In this document: in pieces, positions 53,681 through 62,279 of the stretch | Layout: every line of letters starts with the position of its first letter | Position numbering within the stretch: the first letter of the stretch is position 1 | NCBI RefSeq assembly: GCF_000720765.1 | Contig: NZ_JODC01000021.1 | Span: 1-64,000, forward strand | DNA length: 64,000 nt | Reading direction: 5' to 3' | DNA from: Streptomyces sp. NRRL S-646 | Lineage (GTDB): Bacteria > Actinomycetota > Actinomycetes > Streptomycetales > Streptomycetaceae | Translations under genes and position numbers: made by a program | Notes under the pieces: model-generated | Told to the model about the DNA's origin: nothing | Seen by the model: only the letters and a program-made list of their open reading frames with translations | Database searches by the model: none

Positions 53681-55237
53681 TCATCCGTGCACAGGTGAGT
53701 CCGGATGGTCCCGGTTCGCCCGGCGCAGATCGGGCTGGTCGAGGTCGCCGAGGGCCAGATGGGCGAGGACGACCTCGTAGAGGTCGCTGCCGGCGGCGAG
53801 CAGCTGGCGTTCGAGGACAGGCTCCGCGCTGCGCACGTGCTCCCGCACCGTCTGCGCGTGCACGCCCAGGTTCTGCGCGGCGCGTTCGGCGTTGCCTCCC
53901 GCGGCGATCCACATGCGCAGGGTGCGGCGCAGGTCGCGGGCGTCGGCATTGAGGCGCGCCAGCAGGTCGCTCGCCCAGGTGCGCAGGGCGGGGCCGGCCA
54001 GCAGTTCACCGAGCCGAGCGTGGCCAGTCGCTGCGGGGCCGGTCTTGTGCGGTTCCGTCGACAGGCCGATCCAGGTGTTGAGCGCAAGGTGGACGACGGC
54101 GCGGGCCGCGAGATCGGAGAAGTCCGTCTGCAACAGGGCTTCCACGCGCTCCATACGGGCACGAACGGTGTTGCGGCTGACGCCGAGCACCTTGGCGGCG
54201 TTGACGGCGGTGAACTGCAGACCCAGGCGGGTGGTGGCGAGGAGTTCGGCGCGGGTGTGGTGCGCCAGGGTGTCCAGCGGGCGCAGCACCTGGGTCGTCC
54301 ATCCGTGCAGTTCGGCGGGGTCCATCAGGCGCTCGGGGTGGGTGCGTTCGGCGTACACCGCCTGCTTGTCGGGCCGGAAGCGGGCGACGGCGAGCGCGCT
54401 CACGGCCTGTCCGTAGGCGGTGGCGGTGCGGGCCAGGCTCTGCGGGGCGCTGCCGCCGAGGAAGGTGCCCGGCCGTCGGTCGACCAGGGAGCGCAGTTCC
54501 GCGGCGGCCGCGTCGCCGGGAGCGACGACGATGACGTGCGCATCGACGGCGGGGCAGCGTACGACCAGCACCTGCTCCTCCGTCGCGCTCAGGCACTCCT
54601 CGGCGAGGTGGTCGCGGTCCTCGGCGCAGCCCTCGAGGACGTAGACACAGGCGGTGTCGGTGTCGAGCAGCCCCGGCCACAGACCTGCGGCGACGCGGCG
54701 GGCGGAGACGGTGTCCTCGACCATCAGCAGTTGCAGGATCGCCAGGCGCAGATCGGAGGTGGCGCGTTGGAGCCGGCGTCCGGCGGTGGTCGCCTCGCGT
54801 GCCCTGAGCAGAAGTTCGACCACCTGGGCGGTGTGGGTCACGATGTCGGAGGTCCGGCGGTCGAAGGGGGCCGGGCGGGACACGGCCAGGACACCGGCCG
54901 GGGCGGGCTGCGGCTGCTCCACCCTGACGAGCCGCAGATGGCGTCCGGTGTCGTCCCAGGCCGCGGAGGCGATCCGGCCGGAGACGAGGTCCGCGAGGAG
55001 GTCCTCGTCCAGCGCTGTCGGTGTTCCGGCGAGGAGCCGGCCGCTGCCGTCCTGCAGCCAGGCCGTCCCCTGCACGGCGTCCGCGAGCCAGGCGACGACC
55101 CGGCGGATGTCCCGCCCCGTGGGCCGCAGATGCTCGAGCAGTTCCTGCGCCCACGCCGGGCCGCCGTCGGCGCCCGTCACCTGTGCAGGGCGGGCCCCGT
55201 CCTTTCGGCCAGCCATGTCGGCCTTCTCCTCGTCCAT
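53681..55237 (-). CDS. PucR/CdaR-like transcriptional regulator
   Basis: 518 residues. An N-terminal sensor-like region (about 20-150, with GTAWLQDGSGRLLAGTPTAL) is followed by a middle domain. The regulator core NAAKVLGVSRNTVRARMERV is a helix-turn-helix of the PucR C-terminal type. A second one, AAQNLGVHAQTVREHVRSAE, lies about 100 residues later, so two DNA-binding helices are present. This family often activates catabolic or secondary-metabolite genes. It is near the cluster but convergent with the P450 gene; its target is not evident. Confidence 0.75.
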   Translation of the reverse strand: MDEEKADMAGRKDGARPAQVTGADGGPAWAQELLEHLRPTGRDIRRVVAWLADAVQGTAWLQDGSGRLLAGTPTALDEDLLADLVSGRIASAAWDDTGRHLRLVRVEQPQPAPAGVLAVSRPAPFDRRTSDIVTHTAQVVELLLRAREATTAGRRLQRATSDLRLAILQLLMVEDTVSARRVAAGLWPGLLDTDTACVYVLEGCAEDRDHLAEECLSATEEQVLVVRCPAVDAHVIVVAPGDAAAAELRSLVDRRPGTFLGGSAPQSLARTATAYGQAVSALAVARFRPDKQAVYAERTHPERLMDPAELHGWTTQVLRPLDTLAHHTRAELLATTRLGLQFTAVNAAKVLGVSRNTVRARMERVEALLQTDFSDLAARAVVHLALNTWIGLSTEPHKTGPAATGHARLGELLAGPALRTWASDLLARLNADARDLRRTLRMWIAAGGNAERAAQNLGVHAQTVREHVRSAEPVLERQLLAAGSDLYEVVLAHLALGDLDQPDLRRANRDHPDSPVHG

Positions 55238-55329
55238 CGCATCGACCTCGGCGTTTCGGTCGGGGACGTTACCTCACGGGTGCCCGGTGGTTGCGTAGCC
55301 ATGGGTGGGTGCGACGGGGAGCGGGCCTT

Positions 55330-56514
55330 TCAGGTGGTGCGGTCGGCGAAGGCGCCGCCGGGGGCGAAGGCCACTGAGGCGAAGCGTTCGCCGATGCGGA
55401 GGTGGGTGGCGGCGTCGGGGTGGAGTTGGTCGGGCAGGGGCAGTTCGGCGTGGTCGGCCTCGCCGTAGAGTTCCCGGCCGTCAAGGTAGTTCAGGTTCGG
55501 GTCTGCTTCCGCGCGCTGGGCGACGATACGGGCCAGCTCGTCCCGGATGACGCCGAGGGCCAGTTTCCCGCTCGCACGTTCCCCGGGATCGCCCATGGCC
55601 TGGAACTGCAGTTGACCGTCGCTCAGGGAATTGAAGTCCAGGACGCTGGGGCCGGGCGTGTCCTCGTGTATCGGGCACAGGATGGGCGAGACGACCAGCA
55701 GCGGAGTCGTGGGGTGCCCTTCGCGGACGGTGTCGAGGAAGCCGTGCACGGCGGGGGTGAAGGCGCGCAGGCGCATCAGGTCGGTGTTGACCAGGTTGAT
55801 GCCGATCTTGATGCTGATCAGGTCGGCCGGGGTGTCGCGCAAGGTGCGTGCGGTGAACGGGTCGAGCAGGGCACTGCCGCCCAGCCCCAGATTGATCAGG
55901 TCGACTCCGCCCAGGGAGGCGGCGAGTGCGGGCCAGGTGGTGGTGGGGCTCGCCGCGTCGGAACCGTGGCTGATCGAGCTGCCGTGGTGCAGCCATACCC
56001 TGCGGCCGCTGGGCGGGCTGGGCTCCACGGGGGCGTCGGTGCGCAGGGCGAGCAGTTCGGTGGTCTCGTTGTGCGGGAGCCAGATCTCGACGTCCTTCAC
56101 CTCGTCGGGCAGGTCGGTGAAGCGGAGCGTACCCACGGGCCCGGGCCGGAGTTCGGCGGTGCCGGCGACCATGTCGATGGTCACGGTGTTGCCGCCCTCG
56201 ACACTGCCCCGGCCGGCCGGGCGGCCGTCGACGAGAAGGTCGTAGACGCCGTCGGGACGGGGCGGGGCGCCGACGTAGTCGCGTTTGGTGGGCAGGGTGT
56301 CGAGTTCGACGGCCGTCGCACGCGTGCGGAACGCCAGCCGTACGCCCGAGGGCTGGGACTCGGCGCTGGCCAGCTGCGGATCGGTGCACTGGGCGCGGGC
56401 CCGGGCGGGCAGCCGGTGCGGCAGCACGCCGCGCTCGGTGCGCTCCACGTCGAGGGCGCCGCGCAGCAGTTCGGCGGTGACGGGCGTGGTGATCCAGTCG
56501 TGCTCGGTGGGCAT
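55330..56514 (-). CDS. SGNH/GDSL-family hydrolase
   Basis: 394 residues from ATG 56514. The first half (about 1-185) is a beta-rich domain; the second is the SGNH fold with VWLHHGSSISHGSDA (nucleophilic serine), LINLGLGGSALLDP (oxyanion Gly), SIKIGINLVNTD (Asn block) and LPLPDQLHPDAATHL (Asp/His). This two-part layout is that of carbohydrate- or acyl-esterases. No signal peptide was seen, so it is probably cytoplasmic. The preceding TetR gene ends 16 bases upstream, so the two are likely cotranscribed. Confidence 0.85.
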   Translation of the reverse strand: MPTEHDWITTPVTAELLRGALDVERTERGVLPHRLPARARAQCTDPQLASAESQPSGVRLAFRTRATAVELDTLPTKRDYVGAPPRPDGVYDLLVDGRPAGRGSVEGGNTVTIDMVAGTAELRPGPVGTLRFTDLPDEVKDVEIWLPHNETTELLALRTDAPVEPSPPSGRRVWLHHGSSISHGSDAASPTTTWPALAASLGGVDLINLGLGGSALLDPFTARTLRDTPADLISIKIGINLVNTDLMRLRAFTPAVHGFLDTVREGHPTTPLLVVSPILCPIHEDTPGPSVLDFNSLSDGQLQFQAMGDPGERASGKLALGVIRDELARIVAQRAEADPNLNYLDGRELYGEADHAELPLPDQLHPDAATHLRIGERFASVAFAPGGAFADRTT

Positions 56515-56530
56515 GTCCTCAGCCTGTCGA

Positions 56531-57109
56531 TCAAAGGGTCGGGGTGGTGGGCCAGTTGCACAGCAGCGCGTCCAGGGCGTCCAGGATCCGCGTCCAGCTC
56601 TCCTCCGAGTCGGGGGCGCTGTGGCTGAAGCCACCGGCCGTCTCCAGACTCGAGTAGCCGTGGAAGACGCTGCCAAGCAGCCTTACGGCGTGCGTCTGGT
56701 CCGGTTCCGTCAGGTCGTAGCCACGCAGGATCGCGCGTGTCATCTGGGCGTGGCGCACGCCCGCACTGGCGGCCGCGGTCTCGGGGTCCAGCCGCAGCCG
56801 GGCCGCTGCCGCGCGCCCGGGGTGTTCCCGGCCGTAGTCGCGGTACGCGTTGGCGAAGGCGATCAGGGCGTCCTTGCCCGCGCGGCCCGCGAGGGCGTCG
56901 GCCGCCCGGTCGGCGAGCTCCTCCAGGGCGAACAGGGCGATCCTCGTCCTGAGGTCCTGGGAGCTCTTCACATGTGAGTACAGGCTCGCAACCTTGACAC
57001 CGAAGCGGCGGGCCAGCTCGGAGACGGTCACCTGGTCGAAGCCGACCTCGTCCGCCAGCTCCGCCCCTGCCCGGACCACACGTTCCGTGGTCAGCCCGAC
57101 GCGCGCCAT
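56531..57109 (-). CDS. TetR/AcrR-family regulator
   Basis: 192 residues from ATG 57109 (MARVGLTTERVVRAGAELAD). VGFDQVTVSELARRFGVKVA, then SLYSHVKSSQDL, is the TetR helix-turn-helix. The C-terminal domain (TRAILRGYDLTEPDQ, VRLLGSVFHGYSSLETAGGF) is of the WHG type. It faces an FBP-domain gene across 71 bases that contain a perfect 9-bp inverted repeat, the expected operator. It should repress itself, the downstream SGNH hydrolase and perhaps the divergent gene. Confidence 0.9.
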   Translation of the reverse strand: MARVGLTTERVVRAGAELADEVGFDQVTVSELARRFGVKVASLYSHVKSSQDLRTRIALFALEELADRAADALAGRAGKDALIAFANAYRDYGREHPGRAAAARLRLDPETAAASAGVRHAQMTRAILRGYDLTEPDQTHAVRLLGSVFHGYSSLETAGGFSHSAPDSEESWTRILDALDALLCNWPTTPTL

Positions 57110-57143
57110 GGTCGGCCTCCTCTCTCGCCAGAAGCGATTATGC

Positions 57144-57168
57144 ATTTGCCTAAAGCTTATAGGCAAAT
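57144..57168. promoter_or_regulatory. TetR operator, 9-bp inverted repeat
   Basis: ATTTGCCTA (57144-57152) and TAGGCAAAT (57160-57168) are perfect arms with a 7-base spacer, in an AT-rich patch between divergent genes. Confidence 0.85.
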
Positions 57169-57180
57169 TAGCGTGAGGTT

Positions 57181-57678
57181 ATGGAACCGCTGACCGAGCA
57201 AGAGATCCGCGCCGCCTTCGTGAACTGCACCAAGGGCGAGGCCAGGCGCCTGTCCGTCCCGCGCGACCTGGCCGAGCGGCCCTGGGAGGACCTGGACTTC
57301 CTCGGCTGGCGCGACCCCCAGGCCCCCGACCGCGCCTATCTCGTCACCGAGTGGAGCGACGGCAGGCCGAAAGCCGTCGCGCTGCGCGCCTCCGGCTCCG
57401 CCGTGGGCCAGGCGCGGCGCAGCATGTGCACGATGTGCCTGACCACGCACTCCGGCGGCGTCTGCCTGATGGTCGCCCCCAAGGCGGGCAAGGCCGGGCA
57501 GCAGGGCAACTCGGTGGGCGCCTACATCTGCAGCGACCTCGCTTGTTCGCTGTACGTACGGGGCAAGCGGGACGCGGGCATCGGGGCACGGCTGCACGAG
57601 ACGATCACCCTGGAGGAGAAGATCCGGCGCACCGTGGCGAACGTCGCCGCGTTCGTCGCCAAGGTCGGCACGGCATAA
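57181..57678 (+). CDS. FBP-domain (treble-clef zinc) protein
   Basis: 165 residues. QARRSMCTMCLTTHSGGVCL and GAYICSDLACSLYVRGKR give two Cys pairs of a treble-clef zinc site, the signature of the FBP domain named from elongation-factor-G-binding protein (Fibronectin-binding/EF-G-binding family). Relatives bind ribosomal factors or give fusidic-acid-type protection; which applies here is not shown. It is divergent from a TetR gene with a clear operator, so probably inducible. Confidence 0.8.
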   Translation: MEPLTEQEIRAAFVNCTKGEARRLSVPRDLAERPWEDLDFLGWRDPQAPDRAYLVTEWSDGRPKAVALRASGSAVGQARRSMCTMCLTTHSGGVCLMVAPKAGKAGQQGNSVGAYICSDLACSLYVRGKRDAGIGARLHETITLEEKIRRTVANVAAFVAKVGTA

Positions 57679-57687
57679 GCTCGGCGA

Positions 57688-58308
57688 ATGGCGAAGTACT
57701 TCGACGTGCACCCCGAAAACCCCCAGCCGCGCACCATCGCCCAGGTCGCCGACAGCATCCGCGCGGATGCGCTCATCGCGTATCCGACGGACTCCTGCTA
57801 CGCCCTGGGCTGCCGGCTGGGCAGCCGTGACGGCATCGAGCGGATCAGGACCATCCGCCACCTGGACGACCGGCACCACTTCACCCTCGTGTGCCAGGAC
57901 TTCTCGCAGCTCGGCCAGTTCGTACGGGTCGACAACGACGTGTTCCGCGCCATCAAGGCGTCGACGCCCGGCAGTTACACCTTCATCCTGCCGGCGACGA
58001 AGGAGGTGCCGCGCATGCTGCAGCACCCGAAGAAGAAGACGGTCGGTGTGCGCATCCCCGACCACGTCGTCACCCAGGCCCTGCTCACCGAGCTCGGCGA
58101 GCCCCTGCTGTCGAGCACGCTGCTGCTGCCCGACGAGGACGAGCCGATGACGCAGGGCTGGGAGATCAAGGACCGGCTCGACCATGTGCTGGACGGGGTG
58201 GTCGACTCCGGGGACTGCGGCACCGAGCCGACGACGGTCATCGACTTCTCGGGCGGTGAGGCGGAGATCGTGCGGCGGGGGGCCGGGGACACCACACGGT
58301 TCGAGTGA
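57688..58308 (+). CDS. Sua5/YrdC-family threonylcarbamoyl-AMP synthase-like protein
   Basis: 206 residues, 9 bases after the FBP gene. LIAYPTDSCYALGCRLGSR and GIERIRTIRHLDDRHHFTLV are the YrdC-fold nucleotide and threonine region. GSYTFILPATKEVPRMLQHP and TVGVRIPDHVVTQALLTEL are the conserved core. It is of the shorter YciO type, which may not make t6A; a second copy elsewhere would be the housekeeping enzyme. Cotranscribed with the FBP gene by spacing. Confidence 0.85.
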   Translation: MAKYFDVHPENPQPRTIAQVADSIRADALIAYPTDSCYALGCRLGSRDGIERIRTIRHLDDRHHFTLVCQDFSQLGQFVRVDNDVFRAIKASTPGSYTFILPATKEVPRMLQHPKKKTVGVRIPDHVVTQALLTELGEPLLSSTLLLPDEDEPMTQGWEIKDRLDHVLDGVVDSGDCGTEPTTVIDFSGGEAEIVRRGAGDTTRFE

Positions 58309-58430
58309 ACTCGCACGTCGTACGAGGCCGGGGGCGCCGCGGGGAAGGTGAGTGGCGCATGCAACGATGACCGCACCCGGCCCGTCGGGCCGCAGAGTTG
58401 GTCGCCGCAGCGCGCAGAGAGGCAGCCCCC

Positions 58431-59186
58431 ATGACCTCCGTACAGGGAACGACTGTGGACATCACCACCGAGGACGGTGTCGCCGACGCCTATGTGGCAC
58501 ACGCCGCAGACGGCAGCGCCCGCCCCGGCGTTCTGCTCTACATGGACGCGTTCGGGATCCGTCCCCATCTGACCGGGATGGCCGACCGCATCGCGGAGGC
58601 CGGCTACACCGTGCTGGTGCCCAACGTGTTCTACCGTCACGGGCGCACGCCCGTCGTCGAGTTGCCCGAGTACATCGACCCGCAGGCCCGCCCGGAGATC
58701 TGGGGCAAGGTCGGCCCACTGATCATGTCCGTCACCCCCGACCTCGCGATGCGCGATGCGGCCGCGTATCTGCGGTGGCTGGCCGAATCGCCCCTCGTCA
58801 CCGACGGCCCGGTCGCCGTGACCGGCTACTGCATGGGTGCACGGCTGTCCCTGCTGACCGCCGGCCACTATCCGGACCGGGTGGCAGCCGCGGCCGGCTT
58901 CCACGGCGGGCGAATGGCCACGGACGACCCGGACAGCCCGCACCTGGTGGCCGAACACGTCACCGCCGAGGTCTACTTCGGCCACGCCGACGAGGACCCC
59001 TCGCTGCCGCCCGAGCAGATGCAGCGCCTGGAGGACGCACTGACCGCGGCGGGCGTACGGCACCGCTGCGAGGTCTATCCGGGCGCGCACCACGGCTTCA
59101 CCCAGGCGGACACCTCCGCCTACAACAAGGAGGGCGACGAGCGGCACTGGGCGGCTCTTCTCGACCTCCTCGAGCGCACGTTCTGA
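58431..59186 (+). CDS. Dienelactone hydrolase-family protein
   Basis: 251 residues from ATG 58431. GPVAVTGYCMGARLSLLTAG carries the catalytic cysteine; YFGHADEDPSLPPEQ the aspartate; VYPGAHHGFTQADTSAYN the histidine, the triad of this family. The enzymes open unsaturated lactones, but many actinobacterial copies have other ester substrates. Cytoplasmic. A perfect hairpin follows. Confidence 0.9.
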   Translation: MTSVQGTTVDITTEDGVADAYVAHAADGSARPGVLLYMDAFGIRPHLTGMADRIAEAGYTVLVPNVFYRHGRTPVVELPEYIDPQARPEIWGKVGPLIMSVTPDLAMRDAAAYLRWLAESPLVTDGPVAVTGYCMGARLSLLTAGHYPDRVAAAAGFHGGRMATDDPDSPHLVAEHVTAEVYFGHADEDPSLPPEQMQRLEDALTAAGVRHRCEVYPGAHHGFTQADTSAYNKEGDERHWAALLDLLERTF

Positions 59187-59208
59187 CGCGCATCGACTGA
59201 ACCGGCCA

Positions 59209-59240
59209 CGGCGCCCGCGGAGTTCCTTCCGCGGGCGCCG
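59209..59240. terminator. Terminator after the dienelactone hydrolase gene
   Basis: A perfect 13-bp stem (59209-59221 with 59228-59240) with a 6-base loop. Confidence 0.85.
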
Positions 59241-59290
59241 ACCGTTGCCCGCTGTTCAACTTATTGACATGCACGCACCCCGGTGCCAGT

Positions 59291-59306
59291 TTGAGAGCGC
59301 TCTCAA
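59291..59306. promoter_or_regulatory. LacI-type palindromic operator
   Basis: TTGAGAGCGCTCTCAA is a perfect 16-base palindrome 73 bases before the glucanase start. It resembles the CebR site TGGGAGCGCTCCCA. Confidence 0.75.
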
Positions 59307-59379
59307 AGAGGTCCGGACCAATTTCTCCGGGTGATCCCCCCACAACAAGTGAATTCCCAACCCCCCACGGAGGTGGAGC

Positions 59380-60579
59380 GTGCTCAGAAAGCTCTCCCGC
59401 CGGCTCCTGGTACCGGCTGCTGCGGCAGCCCTGCTCGCCGGGGCCCTCGCCATCCATTCACCCTCGTCCGCCGACGCGGCCGTGCCCGACACGATCCCTC
59501 TGAAGCTGACCAACAACTCCGGCCGCGGCGAGCCGGTCTACGTCTACACGCTCGGCACCCTGCTCTCGACCGGACAACAGGGCTGGGCGGATGCGAACGG
59601 CGCCTTCCACGCCTGGCCGGCCGGCGGCAATCCGCCGACTCCCGCGCCCGACGCGTCCATCGCCGGGCCGGCCGCCGGGCAGTCGAAGACGATCCGCATC
59701 CCCAAGTTCTCCGGCCGCATCTACTTCTCGTACGGCCAGAAACTGGTGTTCAAGCTGACCACGGGCGGCCTGGTGCAGCCTGCGGTGCAGAACCCGAGCG
59801 ACCCCAACCGCGACATCCTGTTCAACTGGTCCGAGTACACGCTCAACGACTCCGGCCTGTGGCTCAACAGCACTCAGGTGGACATGTTCTCGGCGCCCTA
59901 CGCCGTCGGGGTGCAGCGCTCCGACGGCAGCACGGTCAGCACCGGGCATCTCAAGTCGGGCGGCTACAACGGGTTCTTCAGCGCGCTGCGAGGACAGTCG
60001 GGCGGATGGGCCAAGCTCATCCAGACGCGCTCCGACGGCACTGTGCTGCGGGCGCTCGCACCCGGGTACGGCCTGGAGAACGGAGCCCTGCCGGCGTCCG
60101 TCATGGACGACTACGTCAACCGTGTCTGGCAGAAGTACGCGACGTCGACACTGACGGTCACGCCGTTCGCCGACCAGCCGAACACCAAGTACTACGGCAA
60201 GGTCTCCGGCAACGTCATGAACTTCACCAACAGCTCGGGCGCGGTCGTCACCAGCTTCCAGAAGCCGGACGCGGACAGCATCTTCGGCTGCCACAAACTG
60301 CTCGACGCGCCCAACGACCAGGTGCGCGGACCGATTTCGCGCACTCTGTGCGCGGGCTTCAACCGTTCCACGCTCCTGGTCAACGCGAACCAGCCGGACA
60401 CCTCGACGGCAGACTTCTACCAGGACGCGGTGACCAACCAGTACGCCCGGAACATCCACGCGCAGATGGCCGACGGCAAGGCCTACGCCTTCGCCTTCGA
60501 CGATGTCGGCAACCAGGAGTCGCTGGTGCACGACGCCGGTCCGCAGCAGGCGTATCTGACGCTCGACCCCTTCAACTGA
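59380..60579 (+). CDS. Secreted GH64 beta-1,3-glucanase
   Basis: 399 residues from GTG 59380 with GGAGG upstream. A signal peptide to about residue 34 (RLLVPAAAAALLAGALAIHS, cut near DAAVP) precedes LKLTNNSGRGEPVYVYTLGT and GRIYFSYGQKLVFKL. NWSEYTLNDSGLWLNSTQVD with MFSAPYAVGVQ is the thaumatin-like GH64 core with its catalytic Glu and Asp. The enzyme releases laminaripentaose from beta-1,3-glucan outside the cell. No carbohydrate-binding module. Its LacI-type palindrome suggests induction by glucan oligosaccharides. Confidence 0.88.
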   Translation: MLRKLSRRLLVPAAAAALLAGALAIHSPSSADAAVPDTIPLKLTNNSGRGEPVYVYTLGTLLSTGQQGWADANGAFHAWPAGGNPPTPAPDASIAGPAAGQSKTIRIPKFSGRIYFSYGQKLVFKLTTGGLVQPAVQNPSDPNRDILFNWSEYTLNDSGLWLNSTQVDMFSAPYAVGVQRSDGSTVSTGHLKSGGYNGFFSALRGQSGGWAKLIQTRSDGTVLRALAPGYGLENGALPASVMDDYVNRVWQKYATSTLTVTPFADQPNTKYYGKVSGNVMNFTNSSGAVVTSFQKPDADSIFGCHKLLDAPNDQVRGPISRTLCAGFNRSTLLVNANQPDTSTADFYQDAVTNQYARNIHAQMADGKAYAFAFDDVGNQESLVHDAGPQQAYLTLDPFN

Positions 60580-60583
60580 CCCG

Positions 60584-60618
60584 AAAGGGCCTCACCCCTC
60601 CCGGAGTGAGGCCCTTTT
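60584..60618. terminator. Intrinsic terminator after the glucanase gene
   Basis: A perfect 12-bp stem (60584-60595 with 60606-60617), 10-base loop and a run of four Ts. Confidence 0.9.
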
Positions 60619-60629
60619 CGTGCGGGTGG

Positions 60630-60773
60630 TCAGCTCGTCGTCAGCGCCGTGTCGTCGACGACGAAGCCGGTCTGCAGGGAGGAGTCCTCGACACCGCTGA
60701 ACTTCACGGTGACGGTGGAGCCGGCGAGCGAGGACAGGTCGAAGGACTTCTGGGCGTAGCCCGGGGCGGCGTT
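60630..60773 (-). pseudogene. C-terminal fragment of a secreted protein, cut by the IS607 remnant
   Basis: About 48 codons read [20 protein letters not shown], then [20 protein letters not shown] and a stop. This is the beta-sandwich C-terminus common to large secreted Streptomyces proteases. Everything upstream is gone, replaced by transposase sequence at about 60773. Confidence 0.65.
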
Positions 60774-61960
60774 GCGGCGTCGAGTATCTGGAGGCCGCAC
60801 TGTCCGCGTCCGGCCGGCGTCTGCTGGTCCTTCGCCCGCAGGAGACCACGGACGACCTGGTACGGGATATCACGGAGGTGCTGACCTCGATGTGCGCCCG
60901 CTTGTACGGACGCCGGACGGCGAAGAACCGTGCCGCCCGCCTGGCCTGCCGGTTCACCACCGGCACGATCCGCGTCGAGTCCGGCGTCCGTCACGTGACG
61001 CTGCCAAAGCTCGGCACGATCCGCGTCCACGAGCCCACCGGCAAGCTCCTCGCCCGTGTCGAGGCAGGGACGGCACGCATCCTGTCTGCCACCGTCCGGC
61101 ACGAACGCGGGCGCTGGTTCGTGTCGTTCCAGGTCGAAGTCAAGCGGGAGCTCGTCCACGTCGGCCGCCCCGGCACAGCCGTGGGCATCGACCTCGGCGT
61201 GAAGACCCTCGCGGTGATGGCCGACAGCGCGGGCGACATCCGTGAGGTACCCAATCCCCGGCCCTCGACTCGGCGCTCACCCAGCTGCGCCATACCTCCC
61301 GTGCCGTCTCCCGCCGCCAAGGCCCAGACCGCAGGACCGGACAGCTGGCCTCCAAGCGGTGGGAGAAGGCCAACGCCGCCCGCAACCGTGTGCATCACCG
61401 CGTCGCGAACCTCCGCGTCGACGCCCTGCACAAGCTCACCACTCGTGTGGCGGCCGAGTACGGCACCGTCGTGGTCGAAGACCTCAACGTCTCCGGCATG
61501 CTCAAGAACCGGCGCCTCGCCCGCCAGATCGCCGACGCTGGATTCGGGGAGACCCGCCGCCTGCTCACCTACAAGACAGCGCAATGCCTGCCGCACGGTA
61601 GTCGCGAACCGCTGGTATCCCTCCTCCAAGACCTGCTCGGGGTGCGGCGTGGTGAAAGCCAAACTGCCGCTGCACATCCGGACCTTCGAGTGCGACGCCT
61701 GCGGCCTGGTCCTCGACCGGGACGCCAACGCCGCACTCAACCTTGCCGCCCTCGCGGCAGCCGCAGTGACAGGTACCGGAGTGGCCGGAGACCTGGACAC
61801 CCCCAAGGTGTCGAAGCCTCGTGGAGCCGACCACAAGACCCGCACCACCCGCCCCAGCCGCAAGGCCACGGCGGAGCGGGCAGGTGTCGCAACCCTGCCG
61901 CACCAGCGGCAGACGGAAACGAGAGACCGTACTCAAATCGAAGCCCTCACGCTCTGGTGA
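60774..61960 (+). pseudogene. IS607-family remnant: tnpA C-terminus fused to frameshifted tnpB
   Basis: [20 protein letters not shown], then [20 protein letters not shown] with RTAKNRAA, is the C-terminus of an IS607 serine recombinase. It runs without a break into mid-TnpB sequence (TTGTIRVESGVRHVTLPKLG; GIDLGVKTLAVMADS with the first RuvC aspartate), so a deletion removed the junction. A missing base near 61262 shifts the frame (ALTQLRHTSRAV through VVVEDLNVSGMLKN). Another change near 61590 restores it before the zinc finger (SSKTCSGCGVVKAKL, FECDACG) and DRDANAALNLAAL. All RuvC residues exist but not in one frame. Confidence 0.8.
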
Positions 61961-61971
61961 CGTGACGGACC

Positions 61972-61993
61972 TTCCGGGCCGTGAGGCCCGGAA
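61972..61993. repeat. Hairpin just after tnpB, possible guide-RNA/element end
   Basis: TTCCGGGCC-GTGA-GGCCCGGAA, a perfect 9-bp stem starting 12 bases after the tnpB stop. TnpB guide RNAs and right-end signals lie at this place in intact IS605/IS607 elements. Confidence 0.5.
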
Positions 61994-62226
61994 TGCTGAG
62001 AGCTGACTACGCTCAAAGCAACGGATGCGTCTCACTCGTTCTCCTACTGCTGCGGCCGCGTGGGGCGGCCGGTGACAGACCGGGCGGACGGGTGTACTGA
62101 CCGGGACGAGCCGAGCTGTGCGGGATCGTCACTGCGTGATGAGAAGGTGGGGGTTGTGAGCCGGCAGTTGACCGGAGCATGCCAGCAGGCTTCCGGTCAT
62201 TCGAGGGTTGTCCCTCTGTACGGCAA

Positions 62227-62261
62227 GGCGGTCTGCCCGCTGGGGATGCGGGCAGACCGCC
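62227..62261. terminator. Terminator of the secreted HNH-like gene
   Basis: A perfect 14-bp stem (62227-62240 with 62248-62261) and 7-base loop lies 19 bases downstream of the stop of the leftward gene. Confidence 0.8.
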
Positions 62262-62279
62262 GGGTGATGCCGCCGAAGG

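Noticed and set aside
61390..61965. A separate intact transposase gene in the second frame
   Set aside because: It begins inside TnpB and loses the match after about 61590; it is the frameshifted middle of the same pseudogene.
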